NCBI GenBank assembly: GCA_001769275.1
Contig: MEOQ01000045.1
Coordinates: forward strand, 62,001 to 126,000
Length of the DNA stretch: 64,000 nucleotides
Direction: 5' to 3'
DNA from: Bacteroidetes bacterium GWF2_43_63
GTDB lineage: Bacteria > Bacteroidota > Bacteroidia > Bacteroidales > DTU049
Part shown: piece after piece, positions 26,394-36,294 of the stretch
Layout of the letters: the number at the start of each line of letters is the position of its first letter
How positions within the stretch are numbered: position 1 is the first letter of the stretch
Notes under the pieces: generated by a model
Told to the model about the DNA's origin: nothing
The model's input: only the letters and a program-made list of their open reading frames with translations
Databases searched by the model: none
Made by a program: the position numbers and the translations under genes

Positions 26394-27736
26394 CAGTGAA
26401 TGCCTGTGTAATTCTCAGGTGTAAGCGCCTTCAGTTCTTTCTTAACAGCAGCACTAACTTTCAGTGTGTCGATAAACTTATGCAGGCTATCGCGCGTCAC
26501 GTGCTCGTTTCCGCGTGTCATATTTTTTAGGGCATTGTATGGATCCGGATATTTTTCTCTGCGCAGAATGGTTTGAATTGGTTCGGCCAGCACCGCCCAG
26601 TTGAGATCAAGATCGCTGCTGATTTTTTCGGGATTGACCAGCAATTTTCCCATGCCTTTCTGAAGCGATTTGAATGATATAAGCATGTGTGCAAGCGGCA
26701 CTCCGATGTTTCTGATTACCGTTGAATCTGTGAGATCGCGCTGCAGCCTCGATATGGGGAGCTTTTCGGAAAAATGTCGCAGCAGCGAATTAGCTATACC
26801 CAAGTTTCCTTCGGCATTTTCAAAGTCGATCGGATTCACTTTATGTGGCATGGCCGAAGAACCAACTTCATCTTTTTTTACTTTCTGCTTGAAATATTCA
26901 ATCATCACATACATCCAGATGTCGCGCGAGTAGTCAATCAGAATGGTGTTGATGGCTGCAAGGACACTGAACGTGTTGGACATGATGTCGTAATGCTCAA
27001 TCTGCGTCGTTGTTTGCTGTCGGATAAGGCCCAGGTTGTTTTTCAGAAAGTTATTGGCAAACTTCACCCAATCGGTTTTAGGAAACGCAGCATGATGGGC
27101 ATTGAAGTTTCCGGTAGCGCCTCCGAATTTTCCACTGGCAGGAATTTTTTTGAGCAACGCAAGCTGATTTTCGATGCGTTCTGCAAACACTGCCATTTCT
27201 TTTCCAAGAGTAGTAGGTGAAGCCGGCTGCCCGTGCGTGCGTGCAAGCATCGGCAGTTTATTCCATTCTCTTGCTTGAGACTTCAGGTTTTTCAGAATGG
27301 TTTCGATTTCAGGGATAACTGCGTTGTTCAGCGAATCGCGCAGCATCATCGGAAAAGCAGTGTTGTTCACATCCTGCGAGGTGAGACCAAAATGAATAAA
27401 CTCTTTGTATTCCTGAAGTTTTAATTCATCAAATTTTTCGCGCAGGAAATATTCAACCGCTTTTACATCGTGATTCGTTACTTTTTCAATGTCCTTGATC
27501 TGCCGGGCATCGCTTTGGCTGAAGTTGTTCACAATGTCGCGGAGAGCTGTAATATTCTTTTCCGACAGTCCTTTAAAGACTGGGAGTTTGAGCGTGTGCA
27601 GGATGATGAAATACTCAACTTCAACCAGCACGCGGTATCTGATCAGAGCGAACTCTGAAAAATATTGCTGAAGAATGCGGGTTTTATCGTTGTAGCGACC
27701 ATCGACCGGTGACACTGCAAACAGGGATGCTTCCAT
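26393..27736 (-). CDS. purB: adenylosuccinate lyase
   Basis: Purine pathway enzyme that releases fumarate from SAICAR and adenylosuccinate. Seen: SPVDGRY at the N-terminus, TSQDVNNTA, the RTHGQPASPTTLGKE segment with the catalytic His, and the family signature SSAMPHKVNPIDFE with the flexible Ser loop. 447 residues from the ATG at 27736; the longer form from 27763 would start upstream of the -7 box at 27753-27760. The length and PHKVNPID form match the E. coli-type enzyme. Confidence 0.95.
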   Translation of the reverse strand: MEASLFAVSPVDGRYNDKTRILQQYFSEFALIRYRVLVEVEYFIILHTLKLPVFKGLSEKNITALRDIVNNFSQSDARQIKDIEKVTNHDVKAVEYFLREKFDELKLQEYKEFIHFGLTSQDVNNTAFPMMLRDSLNNAVIPEIETILKNLKSQAREWNKLPMLARTHGQPASPTTLGKEMAVFAERIENQLALLKKIPASGKFGGATGNFNAHHAAFPKTDWVKFANNFLKNNLGLIRQQTTTQIEHYDIMSNTFSVLAAINTILIDYSRDIWMYVMIEYFKQKVKKDEVGSSAMPHKVNPIDFENAEGNLGIANSLLRHFSEKLPISRLQRDLTDSTVIRNIGVPLAHMLISFKSLQKGMGKLLVNPEKISSDLDLNWAVLAEPIQTILRREKYPDPYNALKNMTRGNEHVTRDSLHKFIDTLKVSAAVKKELKALTPENYTGIH

Positions 27737-27752
27737 TGGGGGTGGTTTTTTG

Positions 27753-27760
27753 CAAAAATA
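27753..27760 (-). promoter_or_regulatory. Bacteroidota -7 box for purB
   Basis: TATTTTTG on the minus strand, 16 bases before the purB start; it excludes the upstream alternative start. Confidence 0.55.
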
Positions 27761-27807
27761 CAATTTAATGTGCTAATGTGCTAACGTGAATATGCACAAC
27801 GCGCAAC

Positions 27808-27860
27808 GCCTGGGAGCAGGCTGCTATACTGTCACGGATAACATATCCGCGCCAGTATAG
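27808..27860. terminator. Hairpin cluster downstream of infB
   Basis: GCCTG/CAGGC (27808-27821) and a nested hairpin with arms CTATACTG (27824-27831) / CAGTATAG (27853-27860) enclosing GGATA/TATCC (27836-27848). There is no T run on either strand, so it may stall polymerase or protect RNA ends rather than act as a classical terminator. Confidence 0.4.
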
Positions 27861-27900
27861 GTGTTTACTGGTCACCGCTGATCACTACTGACCACTGAAC

Positions 27901-30900
27901 TTACAGTTTGCGCTGAACTTCAATTTCGGTGAAAGCTTCGATGATATCGCCTTCTTTCAGGTCGTTGAAATTATTGATGCCGATACCGCAATCCTGACCT
28001 GTAAGAACTTCTTTCACGTCGTCTTTGAATCGTTTAAGAGAGGATAGGCCTCCGGTATGAACAACAATTCCGTTGCGAATAAGATGAATCTTGCTGTTGC
28101 GGTTAATTTTGCCATCGAGCACCATACAACCGGCAATGGTTCCCAGTTTAGTGATCTTGAACACTTCGCGGACTTCGATGCTGGCCACCACTTTTTCTTC
28201 GATTTTAGGTTCGAGCATGCCTTCCATAGCTGCTTTCACTTCTTCGATTGCATCGTAGATGACAGAATAGGTGCGGATATCGATTTCCTCACTTTCGGCT
28301 AATTTACGGGCAGCAACGCTGGGTCGAACCTGGAAGCCAATGATAATGGCATTCGAGGCAGTTGCAAGCAATACATCGGACTCGGTGATTCCGCCAATGG
28401 CTTTGTGAATCACATTGACCTGAACACTGCTGGCGCTGAGCTTGAGCAATGCATCGGATAGTGCTTCAACGGAGCCGTCAACGTCACCTTTGACAATAAT
28501 ATTGAGTTCTTTGAAATCGCCGATTGCAATACGACGGCCGATTTCATCGAGTGTGATATGTTTCTGTGTTCTGAGCGACTGTTCGCGGATGAGTTGCTGG
28601 CGTTTGAACGCAAGATCTTTCGCGACTTTTTCATCTTTATAGCAGGTCAGTCTGTCACCGGCCGCTGGAGCGCCATTGAGGCCAAGAATGAGCACCGGAG
28701 TGCTGGGGCCAGCTGTCTTTACAGGCTGATTACGTTCGTTGAACATTGCTTTGACACGACCATAATAACTTCCGGCAAGAACAACGTCTCCGCCTTGAAG
28801 TGTTCCTGCGTGAACAAGCACTGTTGCCATGTAACCACGGCCTTTATCGAGTGAGGATTCAATGACGGTACCTGTTGCGAGTTTATCAGGATTGGCTTTG
28901 AGATCGAGCATGTCGGATTCAAGCAATACTTTTTCAAGCAGAATATCAATATTTACCCCATGCTTTGCATCAATTTCCTGACACTGATATTTGCCACCCC
29001 AGTCCTCAACAAGCAGATTCATATTTGCAAGCTGTTCCTTGATTTTTTCAGGATTCGAGCCAGGTTTATCGATTTTACTAATGGCAAAAACCATTGGAAC
29101 ACCGGCAGCACGAGCGTGGTTGATGGCTTCAACGGTTTGAGGCATCACCTGGTCGTCGGCCGCAATTACAATAATTGCAACGTCAGTGATTTTCGCACCA
29201 CGTGCACGCATGGCAGTAAATGCTTCGTGACCTGGGGTGTCGAGGAATGCGATTTTTCTTCCGCCTTCAAGTGTTACTTCGTAAGCGCCAATGTGCTGGG
29301 TAATACCACCCGACTCTCCGGCGATGATGTTACTTTTTCGGATATTGTCGAGCAGCGATGTTTTACCGTGGTCAACGTGTCCCATAACTGTAACGACTGG
29401 TGCGCGGGTAACCAGATTGTCAGAGGTGTCGTCGTCGTCATCCTGTGGCATCTGTTCATCTTCGAGCGAAATAAAATTGACATCAAAGCCGAATTCGGAA
29501 GCTACAATTGTGATTGCTTCGGCATCGAGACGCTGGTTTAACGAAACGAAAAGACCAAGGCCCATGCAGCTTTGAATGACTTTTACAGCTGGAACATTCA
29601 TCATTGATGCAAGTTCACTCACTGTAATAAATTCGTTTACTTTCAGAACGCTCTGACCCTTTTCAAGTTCTTCCATTTCTTCCTGACGCTGCAGCTGGAA
29701 TGCATCGCGTTTCAGGCGGCGGTATTTCGAAGATTTTGATTTGGGAGCACCTTGCAGCTGCGACAGTGTTTCCTTAATGTGCTTCTGGATATCTTCTTCA
29801 GAAGGAGCCGGGCGCGCCTCGTTGCGTTTTGGTTTCGGGATCTTGCTTTTATTCTTGTCAGGGCCTTTAATAACATTTGGTGTAGCCGGAGAAACCGCTT
29901 CTTTTTTCTGAATACGCGGGCGATGCTTTTTATCGATGCGGGTCGGGCGGTTTTTATCCGGAGTTGATTCTACTTTTGCCGCTGGCTTTTTTTCAAACTG
30001 AGTTACATCTATTTTCCCAACTTGTTTTGGTCCTGTGAGAACAACAAATTCTGTTTTGAGATAACGTTCATCATCTGATGGCACAACTTCCGGTGCTTTT
30101 TCTTCAACCGGAGGAATTACCTTTGGTTCCGGAATTATTTCAGGTTCTTTTTTAGCAACGGGTATATCTTCTTTAGCCGGTTTCTTTTTGGCAGGCTGTA
30201 TTCTATCTTCTTTTTTACCCTTTGATTTTTTATCAATATTATCAACCTCAATTTTGCCCACCAATTTAACTCCAGGGAGTTCGACTCTGATTTTGTGTTC
30301 TTCTGGAGCTGGCTTTACAACAACTGTTTCGGCAGATTTTTCGGGGATGATTTTCTTTACTTCTTCAACAGGTTTTTCCTCAATTACTACTTCTTCTTTT
30401 TTTGCAGTAGTTTTCTTTTTCCCTTTTCCTTTAACGTCTTCAAGATTAATTTTCCCAACCACTTTTGGTTTCATCCGGGGTTCGGGTTCTTCCTCAATAG
30501 CTTTTATTTCCTCTGTTACGGGGGAGGCGATTTCCTCTGGCGCAGGAGTTTCTTTTACGGGGATTTCCTTGGCTGGGACTTCTTTGGCTGGGACTTCCTT
30601 AGCGGGAGTTTCCTTGACAGGCGTTTCTTTGGCACGTTTTGTTTCTTCAGGAACTACAGCAGTAATTTCTTCAGCAGGGTTTTCTTTCTTTGTTGAAAGC
30701 GAAATCTTCATGCTTTCCTGTTTCTCGGATTTATCCACATGAAACTCTTTAAGCAAAGCAGTGTATGCTTCTTCACCGATTTTCGCATTGGCATTGTCAA
30801 CAGGAAAACCATTCTTATTCAAAAAATCCATGATGGTATGTACCCCAACATTGAATTCTGTTGCGACTTTTGCCAATCTTTTTACTCCCGGGTTATTCTC

Positions 30901-30903
30901 CAT
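27901..30903 (-). CDS. infB: translation initiation factor IF-2
   Basis: GTPase that brings initiator tRNA to the 30S subunit. 1000 residues: a short N-terminal IF2_N domain ([25 protein letters not shown]), then about 400 residues of charged low-complexity linker rich in Lys, Glu and Pro, with tandem KEVPA-type pentads (about residues 90-115), a second IF2_N-like block ([17 protein letters not shown]), then the G domain with G1 GHVDHGKT, G3 DTPGHEAF and G4 SKID, and the C-terminal beta-barrel domains. Last gene of tRNA-Gln-rimP-nusA-infB. Confidence 0.97.
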   Translation of the reverse strand: MENNPGVKRLAKVATEFNVGVHTIMDFLNKNGFPVDNANAKIGEEAYTALLKEFHVDKSEKQESMKISLSTKKENPAEEITAVVPEETKRAKETPVKETPAKEVPAKEVPAKEIPVKETPAPEEIASPVTEEIKAIEEEPEPRMKPKVVGKINLEDVKGKGKKKTTAKKEEVVIEEKPVEEVKKIIPEKSAETVVVKPAPEEHKIRVELPGVKLVGKIEVDNIDKKSKGKKEDRIQPAKKKPAKEDIPVAKKEPEIIPEPKVIPPVEEKAPEVVPSDDERYLKTEFVVLTGPKQVGKIDVTQFEKKPAAKVESTPDKNRPTRIDKKHRPRIQKKEAVSPATPNVIKGPDKNKSKIPKPKRNEARPAPSEEDIQKHIKETLSQLQGAPKSKSSKYRRLKRDAFQLQRQEEMEELEKGQSVLKVNEFITVSELASMMNVPAVKVIQSCMGLGLFVSLNQRLDAEAITIVASEFGFDVNFISLEDEQMPQDDDDDTSDNLVTRAPVVTVMGHVDHGKTSLLDNIRKSNIIAGESGGITQHIGAYEVTLEGGRKIAFLDTPGHEAFTAMRARGAKITDVAIIVIAADDQVMPQTVEAINHARAAGVPMVFAISKIDKPGSNPEKIKEQLANMNLLVEDWGGKYQCQEIDAKHGVNIDILLEKVLLESDMLDLKANPDKLATGTVIESSLDKGRGYMATVLVHAGTLQGGDVVLAGSYYGRVKAMFNERNQPVKTAGPSTPVLILGLNGAPAAGDRLTCYKDEKVAKDLAFKRQQLIREQSLRTQKHITLDEIGRRIAIGDFKELNIIVKGDVDGSVEALSDALLKLSASSVQVNVIHKAIGGITESDVLLATASNAIIIGFQVRPSVAARKLAESEEIDIRTYSVIYDAIEEVKAAMEGMLEPKIEEKVVASIEVREVFKITKLGTIAGCMVLDGKINRNSKIHLIRNGIVVHTGGLSSLKRFKDDVKEVLTGQDCGIGINNFNDLKEGDIIEAFTEIEVQRKL

Positions 30904-31014
30904 ATCTTGTTTTTCGGTTCCTGAAAACGTTGTAAAATTACAAATTTTTATTCACTAGCTTAAATTGCAGGGGTTTGGGAAATTTACAGACGTCCAAAAC
31001 CACTGCGATTGTTG

Positions 31015-32250
31015 TTATTCAAATTCACTCTGAAGAATGCGGATAACCTCTTCCACGGTTTCTTCTTCAAGGTCTGTACGTCTGACCAGTTCTTCTTTTG
31101 GAAGCTCCAATACGCTTTTGGCAGTATCACATCCGATTTTTTTCAACTCCTCGAGAATCCATGGATCGATTTCATCAGAAAATTCCATCAGATCTACATC
31201 ATCCTCTTCTGCATCAACATCGCGGAAAACTTCAATTTCATAATCAACGAGTTTTGAAGCCAGTTTGATGTTTTGTCCGCCCTTGCCAATGGCAAGCGAG
31301 ATCTGGTCTGGTTTAAGGAAAACTTCGATTATTTTTGTTTCTTCGTTTACTTTGAGTGAAGATATTTTTGCGGGACTGAGAGCGCGGCTGACAAAAACGG
31401 AAAGGTTGTTGGAAAAATTAATCACATCAATGTTTTCATTGCGGAGCTCGCGTACAATTCCGTGAATACGGGAGCCTTTCATGCCAACACAAGCGCCAAC
31501 CGGATCAATGCGGTCATCATAGGATTCAACAGCCACTTTGGCTCTTTCGCCAGGTTGACGAACAATCTTACGGATGGTGATCAGTCCATCAAAAATTTCA
31601 GGAACTTCCATCTCAAAAAGACGTTCCAGTAAAGCAGGAGATGTGCGTGAGAGGATTACAAAGGGAGTGTTGTTTTTAAATTCAACGCGTTCAACAACTG
31701 CACGGATAGATTCGCCTTTTTTATAAAAATCGGATTGAATCATTTCGACGCGTGGAAGCACGAGTTCATAGTCCTCATCATCAAGAACAAGCAGCTCTTT
31801 TTTCCACACCTGACTCACTTCGCCTGAAACAATTTCGCCAATGCGATCTTTGTATTTCTGATAAATGTTTTCCTTTTCAAATTCCATGACCTTGGCCTTC
31901 AGCATCTGGTGAATGCTCTGGATATCACGACGGTCGAACTGAGTGATTCCAAAAGGTTCTACCACCTGCTCGCCGATTTCGAAGTCGGGTTCTATTTTCA
32001 CCGCTTCGCTGTAAGCGATTTCCATGTTGGAATTCGTCAAATCTTCGTCAGCAATAATCACACGACTGCGCCAGATTTCAAGGTCTCCGGTTGACGTGTT
32101 AACGATCACGTCAAAATTGTCGGCCACTTCGAATTTTTTTGCCAGGATATGTTTGAAAATATCCACCAGAATTTTCATCAGTGTGGGCCTGTCAATGGCT
32201 TTTGAGTCTTTAAATTCGCTGAAGGATTCAACCAGATTCATTGTTTCCAT
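31015..32250 (-). CDS. nusA: transcription termination/antitermination protein NusA
   Basis: Binds RNA polymerase and nascent RNA, modulating pausing and termination. Seen: NusA N-terminal domain (VESFSEFKDSKAIDRPTLMKIL), an S1 domain (GEIVSGEVSQVWKKELLVLDD), the region RTSPALLERLFEMEVPEI, KH domain with DPVGACVGMKGSRI, a second KH domain with SLAIGKGGQNIKLA, then an acidic stretch and a short C-terminal helix-hairpin-helix (AKSVLELPKEELVRRTDL). 411 residues, lacking the acidic repeats of the E. coli protein. The start could be METMN (32250) or the internal Met nine bases later. 111 bases separate it from infB. Confidence 0.96.
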   Translation of the reverse strand: METMNLVESFSEFKDSKAIDRPTLMKILVDIFKHILAKKFEVADNFDVIVNTSTGDLEIWRSRVIIADEDLTNSNMEIAYSEAVKIEPDFEIGEQVVEPFGITQFDRRDIQSIHQMLKAKVMEFEKENIYQKYKDRIGEIVSGEVSQVWKKELLVLDDEDYELVLPRVEMIQSDFYKKGESIRAVVERVEFKNNTPFVILSRTSPALLERLFEMEVPEIFDGLITIRKIVRQPGERAKVAVESYDDRIDPVGACVGMKGSRIHGIVRELRNENIDVINFSNNLSVFVSRALSPAKISSLKVNEETKIIEVFLKPDQISLAIGKGGQNIKLASKLVDYEIEVFRDVDAEEDDVDLMEFSDEIDPWILEELKKIGCDTAKSVLELPKEELVRRTDLEEETVEEVIRILQSEFE

Positions 32251-32269
32251 AACACAAAGGGTGTTTTTA

Positions 32270-32716
32270 TTATTTAAACGATACAGTTATTTGCGTTTTC
32301 AGGCAATCGGCGTAAGCGATTTCCTGATTTTTAATTTCTTTCTTTTTGGGTGGAATTTTCACAGCCAGCGTAAAAGTATTTTCATCAGCGGCGACAATAG
32401 TGCCGGCGATTGTAGTCTGGTCTTTCATTGTCACGGATGCGTTGCGGCCGATGTTGTTGATGTATTGACGCGGTAACACGAGCGGCGTGCCTACTCCAAA
32501 CGAAGACACTTCCAATTCGAAGTCTTCGGTTTCGCGGTCCAGCTGACTTTCAATAAAGCGGCTTACACGTTTACAGTCTTCAATTTTGACACCGGCATCG
32601 CCATCCAGTAAAACCAGAATGTGATTGCCCTGCCGGACTTCGACCGTCACCGGAAAAACCTTGTCATCACCGCAGCTTTCGCGGGCAAGATCAAGTATGG
32701 TGCTTTCTTTAATCAT
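32270..32716 (-). CDS. rimP: ribosome maturation factor RimP
   Basis: Assists 30S subunit maturation. 148 residues with the RimP two-domain layout: N-terminal alpha/beta part (VFPVTVEVRQGNHILVLLDGDAGVKIEDCKRVSRFIESQLD), the linker strand LEVSSFGVGTPLVLPRQYINNIGR, which replaces the usual EVSSPGxxRPL form, and a C-terminal Sm-like barrel (VTMKDQTTIAGTIVAADENTFTLAV). Placed before nusA as in most bacteria. Confidence 0.92.
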   Translation of the reverse strand: MIKESTILDLARESCGDDKVFPVTVEVRQGNHILVLLDGDAGVKIEDCKRVSRFIESQLDRETEDFELEVSSFGVGTPLVLPRQYINNIGRNASVTMKDQTTIAGTIVAADENTFTLAVKIPPKKKEIKNQEIAYADCLKTQITVSFK

Positions 32717-32768
32717 CTATGTCAGTTAATAATCGAGGGGACAAAATGTCCCCTCGCTCAGTCTCCTG

Positions 32769-32839
32769 TTGTCCGACCAGGACTCGAACCTGAACCAGCA
32801 GAACCAAAATCTGCTGTGCTGCCATTACACCATCGGACA
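32769..32839 (-). tRNA. tRNA-Gln(TTG)
   Basis: A 71-nt cloverleaf on the minus strand. Acceptor arms TGTCCGA / TCGGACA pair over 7 bp, D-arm GTG...CAC, anticodon stem GCAGA / TCTGC with loop TTTTGGT (anticodon TTG), T-arm CAGG / CCTG with TTCGAGT loop, discriminator A. CCA is not encoded. It lies 52 bases upstream of rimP in the same direction. Confidence 0.97.
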
Positions 32840-32855
32840 ATTTTGAAACAGGGTG

Positions 32856-32863
32856 CAAAAGTA
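32856..32863 (-). promoter_or_regulatory. Bacteroidota -7 box for tRNA-Gln / rimP-nusA-infB
   Basis: TACTTTTG on the minus strand, 16 bases before the tRNA 5' end. No other consensus box is evident between the tRNA and rimP, so the tRNA and operon may share this promoter. Confidence 0.6.
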
Positions 32864-33127
32864 CGAATATTTTCAATATCACATATGTTTTTATTATATG
32901 GATAGTGACCGGGGATGTCTAAATAGGCTCGTAAGCGTTTTTTAGTGCGGGTTTTCAGCATGATCGAATAAATATGTTTTGCTGTTAATACACCTTGGCC
33001 CGGGTAAGTTTAACAAGTTCACGCATTTTTTATCAGTTTTAATGCGTTGACTTTGTATGTTTTACCTATATTATCCAGTTGATTAAAATAATATTGTAAT
33101 TTCGCAGTTTATTCACGGAACAACACA

Positions 33128-36100
33128 TTGAATATGCAAAACTTCAAGAGACTGAACACACTGATTGGATGGGCTGTATTTGCTATTGCTGCAGTCGTTT
33201 ATACTCTAACCGCTGAACCCACGGCCAGCTTCTGGGACTGCGGTGAGTATATTGCCACTTCGTTTAAACTGCAGGTCGGGCACCCACCCGGAGCACCTAC
33301 TTTCCAGCTGCTGGGGCGCTTCTTCTCCATGTTTGCTTTTGGCGACGTATCTCAGGTGGCGTTCATGATTAACATGATGTCAGTGCTTTCCAGCGCTTTT
33401 ACCATCCTGTTCCTCTTTTGGACCATCACTCATTTTGCCAAAAAACTTGTTGGTGGCTCAGTCAATACAGCTTCTCAACTCTGGACAATAATCGGAGCCG
33501 GCATCGTTGGTGCTTTGGCTTATACTTTCTCCGATTCTTTCTGGTTCTCAGCTGTCGAGGGCGAGGTTTATGCCATGTCGTCCATGTTCACAGCACTTGT
33601 GTTTTGGCTTATGCTGAAATGGGAAGAAGACGCTGATGATCCGCGCGCCTTCAGGTGGATAATTCTGATCACTTTTCTCATGGGCCTATCCATCGGTGTT
33701 CACCTTCTGAACCTCTTGACCTTGCCGGCGTTGGTCATGATATATTATTACAGACGATATGAAGTGTCGAAAAAAGGGGTTGTGTATGCACTCCTTCTTT
33801 CACTTGTTTTACTCGCCATCATGTTCTATGTGCTTATTCCGGGTATGGTTTGGCTTGCCGGTCATTTCGAACTGTTCTTTATCAATAGTATTGGCCTGCC
33901 GTTTAATTCAGGAACCTTAATTTTCTTTGCCGTAATCATTGGGCTTATAGTTTGGGGACTCCGCTGGTCGAAACGTAAAGGCAGGGTGGTATTGAATACC
34001 ATCGTGCTTTCTTTTGCATTTTTAATGATTGGCTATTCCACTTTTTTCCTCCTGATTATCAGATCCAATGCCAATACACCAATCAACGAAAATGCTCCCC
34101 GCGATGCCATCAGCTTGCTGTCTTACCTGAACCGCGAACAGTATGGTGAAACCCCGTTGATTACCGGACATTATTTCAATGCACCGCTGAATCAATCGAA
34201 AGATTGGAAAGATGCATCGCCTGTGTATGAAAAGGATTTGGAAAAAGGAAAATATATTGTGACCGATGAACGTGCGAATTCACGTCCGACTTACAATAAA
34301 AAATACACCACATTCCTGCCCCGTATGTGGAGCAGCCAGGAAAATCATCATATTTCGACCTACCTGGAGTGGGGCGGAATCAGTGAAAAAGAAGTGTATA
34401 AAAACGTTCCAACAAGCTCGCGTGGCGACAAAATATACACGCAGGGAACACCCAAAAACCCACCGACTTTTAGTCAGAATATGCGCTTTTTCTTCACCTA
34501 TCAGGTGGGTCATATGTATTTCCGTTATTTCTTCTGGAATTTTGTTGGCCGTCAGAATGATATGCAGGGCCACGGCTCTCCGACTGAAGGAAACTGGCGT
34601 TGCGGTATTCCGGTCATCGACAAGATGCACCTGGGAAATCAGGACATGGTTCCCGAACATATGAGCAAGAATCCGGGAAACAATTCCTTTTATTTCCTTC
34701 CGCTCATTCTCGGACTGGTTGGCTTATTCTTCCATTTGAACAAACATTCAAAAGATACGCTGGTTGTTACATTATTGTTCCTCATGACCGGCCTTGCCAT
34801 TGTGGTTTATCTGAACCAGTATCCATATCAGCCGCGTGAACGAGACTACGCCTATGCCGGCAGCTTCTATGCCTTTGCAATCTGGATCGGACTCGGTGTA
34901 GTGGGACTTGTGCAGCTTTTAAAGAAATTATTTAAAGAAAGTATTTTAGCTCCGATAGCCGCAACACTTATTGCTCTCCTGTTGGTTCCCGGCATCATGG
35001 CCAGCGAAGGATGGGATGATCATAACCGCAGCGACCGATACACGGCGAGGGATTTTGCCAAAAACTATCTGGCTTCGTGTGCGCCCAATTCCATATTATT
35101 TACAAACGGCGATAACGATACTTTCCCGTTGTGGTATGTGCAGGAAGTTGAAGGATACCGCACCGATGTGAGAGTCGTAAATCTTTCGCTGTTCAATACG
35201 GATTGGTATGCCGATCAGATGAAACGAAAAGCGTATGATTCTGATCCGGTGCCGATTTCCATGAATCACATTCAGTACCGTCAGGGTACCCGCGACATTG
35301 TTTATTTGTTGCAGGATGAGGCAATGGGACATGTAAACATCAAAGAGCTTTTTGATATTATGCATGCAAACCCGGAAAAACTTCAGCAGAAAGTCCGTGA
35401 ATATACACTTGATTTCTTCCCATCCAGAAAATTCTATCTGCCTGTTGACACAAACAAGGTTGTTCAGAACGGAACAGTACCAGCTGCCTGGAAAGATGAT
35501 GTAACCGATAGTCTGAACTGGACCATCAACAAAAATGTTATTCAGAAAAACACATTATTCTGCCTCGATATTCTTGCGCATTTCAATTGGGATCGTCCGA
35601 TCTATTTTGCAATAACAACGGGTGATGATGCCTATATGGGCATGGAAGATTATTTCTCGCTGGAAGGTCTGGTTTACAAACTTGTTCCTGTGAAAACAGT
35701 GAATGCCGATGGCAGCACTGGCCGCGTAAACACTGCAGCGATGTATGATAATATGATGAATAAATTTGCCTGGGGCAATCTGACCGGCGAAGGCGTTTAT
35801 CTCGACGAAACCAACCTGCGCATGTGCATGAATTTCAGAAACAACTTCGCCCGACTGGCCATGGCTTTGCTCGACGAAGGTGAAAAGGCAGACAGCACCT
35901 TTGATGCGGATAAAAAGAAAAAAGCAGTAGCTGTTCTGGATCGTTGCATGGAAGTGTTACCGGAATCGGCCGTACCATACAATTACTTTGTACTGCCCGT
36001 TGCAGAGGCCTATTATCGCGCCGGAGAAATGGGAAAAGCAAACGCAATTGTTTCGAGACTCATCGATCTTTACGATGCGGAACTGGCTTATTATTTCTCG

Positions 36101-36292
36101 CTCGACAACCGCCGCGGCGAACTGGTTAATTTCGACAAGCAGCAATCTCTCTATGTTTTGCAGCGCATCATGATATTGACTGAAGGTTTGAAGCAGGATG
36201 CCATTTTCAAAAAAGCAGAGCCGGTGTTTGGCAAATATTACAGTTTGTTTACCGGGGCACCCTATAACGCTCCGAAGGCTGTTACGGAATAA
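33128..36292 (+). CDS. DUF2723 family GT-C-like membrane glycosyltransferase
   Basis: A 1054-residue inner-membrane protein. The N-terminal DUF2723 domain shows TASFWDCGEYIATSFKLQ followed by GHPPGAPTFQLLGRFF; the acidic pair in the first periplasmic loop fits the GT-C fold of lipid-linked sugar transferases. About ten to twelve hydrophobic segments occupy residues 10-330 and 520-640 with a large soluble loop between, and the C-terminal 400 residues are soluble and include helical repeat-like stretches. The family is widespread in Bacteroidota and related to protein O-glycosyltransferases; which acceptor it uses is not visible. Two bases separate it from the deacetylase gene, indicating joint envelope-glycan work. 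Confidence 0.9.
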   Translation: MNMQNFKRLNTLIGWAVFAIAAVVYTLTAEPTASFWDCGEYIATSFKLQVGHPPGAPTFQLLGRFFSMFAFGDVSQVAFMINMMSVLSSAFTILFLFWTITHFAKKLVGGSVNTASQLWTIIGAGIVGALAYTFSDSFWFSAVEGEVYAMSSMFTALVFWLMLKWEEDADDPRAFRWIILITFLMGLSIGVHLLNLLTLPALVMIYYYRRYEVSKKGVVYALLLSLVLLAIMFYVLIPGMVWLAGHFELFFINSIGLPFNSGTLIFFAVIIGLIVWGLRWSKRKGRVVLNTIVLSFAFLMIGYSTFFLLIIRSNANTPINENAPRDAISLLSYLNREQYGETPLITGHYFNAPLNQSKDWKDASPVYEKDLEKGKYIVTDERANSRPTYNKKYTTFLPRMWSSQENHHISTYLEWGGISEKEVYKNVPTSSRGDKIYTQGTPKNPPTFSQNMRFFFTYQVGHMYFRYFFWNFVGRQNDMQGHGSPTEGNWRCGIPVIDKMHLGNQDMVPEHMSKNPGNNSFYFLPLILGLVGLFFHLNKHSKDTLVVTLLFLMTGLAIVVYLNQYPYQPRERDYAYAGSFYAFAIWIGLGVVGLVQLLKKLFKESILAPIAATLIALLLVPGIMASEGWDDHNRSDRYTARDFAKNYLASCAPNSILFTNGDNDTFPLWYVQEVEGYRTDVRVVNLSLFNTDWYADQMKRKAYDSDPVPISMNHIQYRQGTRDIVYLLQDEAMGHVNIKELFDIMHANPEKLQQKVREYTLDFFPSRKFYLPVDTNKVVQNGTVPAAWKDDVTDSLNWTINKNVIQKNTLFCLDILAHFNWDRPIYFAITTGDDAYMGMEDYFSLEGLVYKLVPVKTVNADGSTGRVNTAAMYDNMMNKFAWGNLTGEGVYLDETNLRMCMNFRNNFARLAMALLDEGEKADSTFDADKKKKAVAVLDRCMEVLPESAVPYNYFVLPVAEAYYRAGEMGKANAIVSRLIDLYDAELAYYFSLDNRRGELVNFDKQQSLYVLQRIMILTEGLKQDAIFKKAEPVFGKYYSLFTGAPYNAPKAVTE

Positions 36293-36294
36293 AC

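Noticed and set aside
28960-29541. A 193-codon open frame on the plus strand inside infB
   Set aside because: It is antisense to the conserved G domain of IF-2, shows no domain and has no promoter; a shadow of infB codon use.
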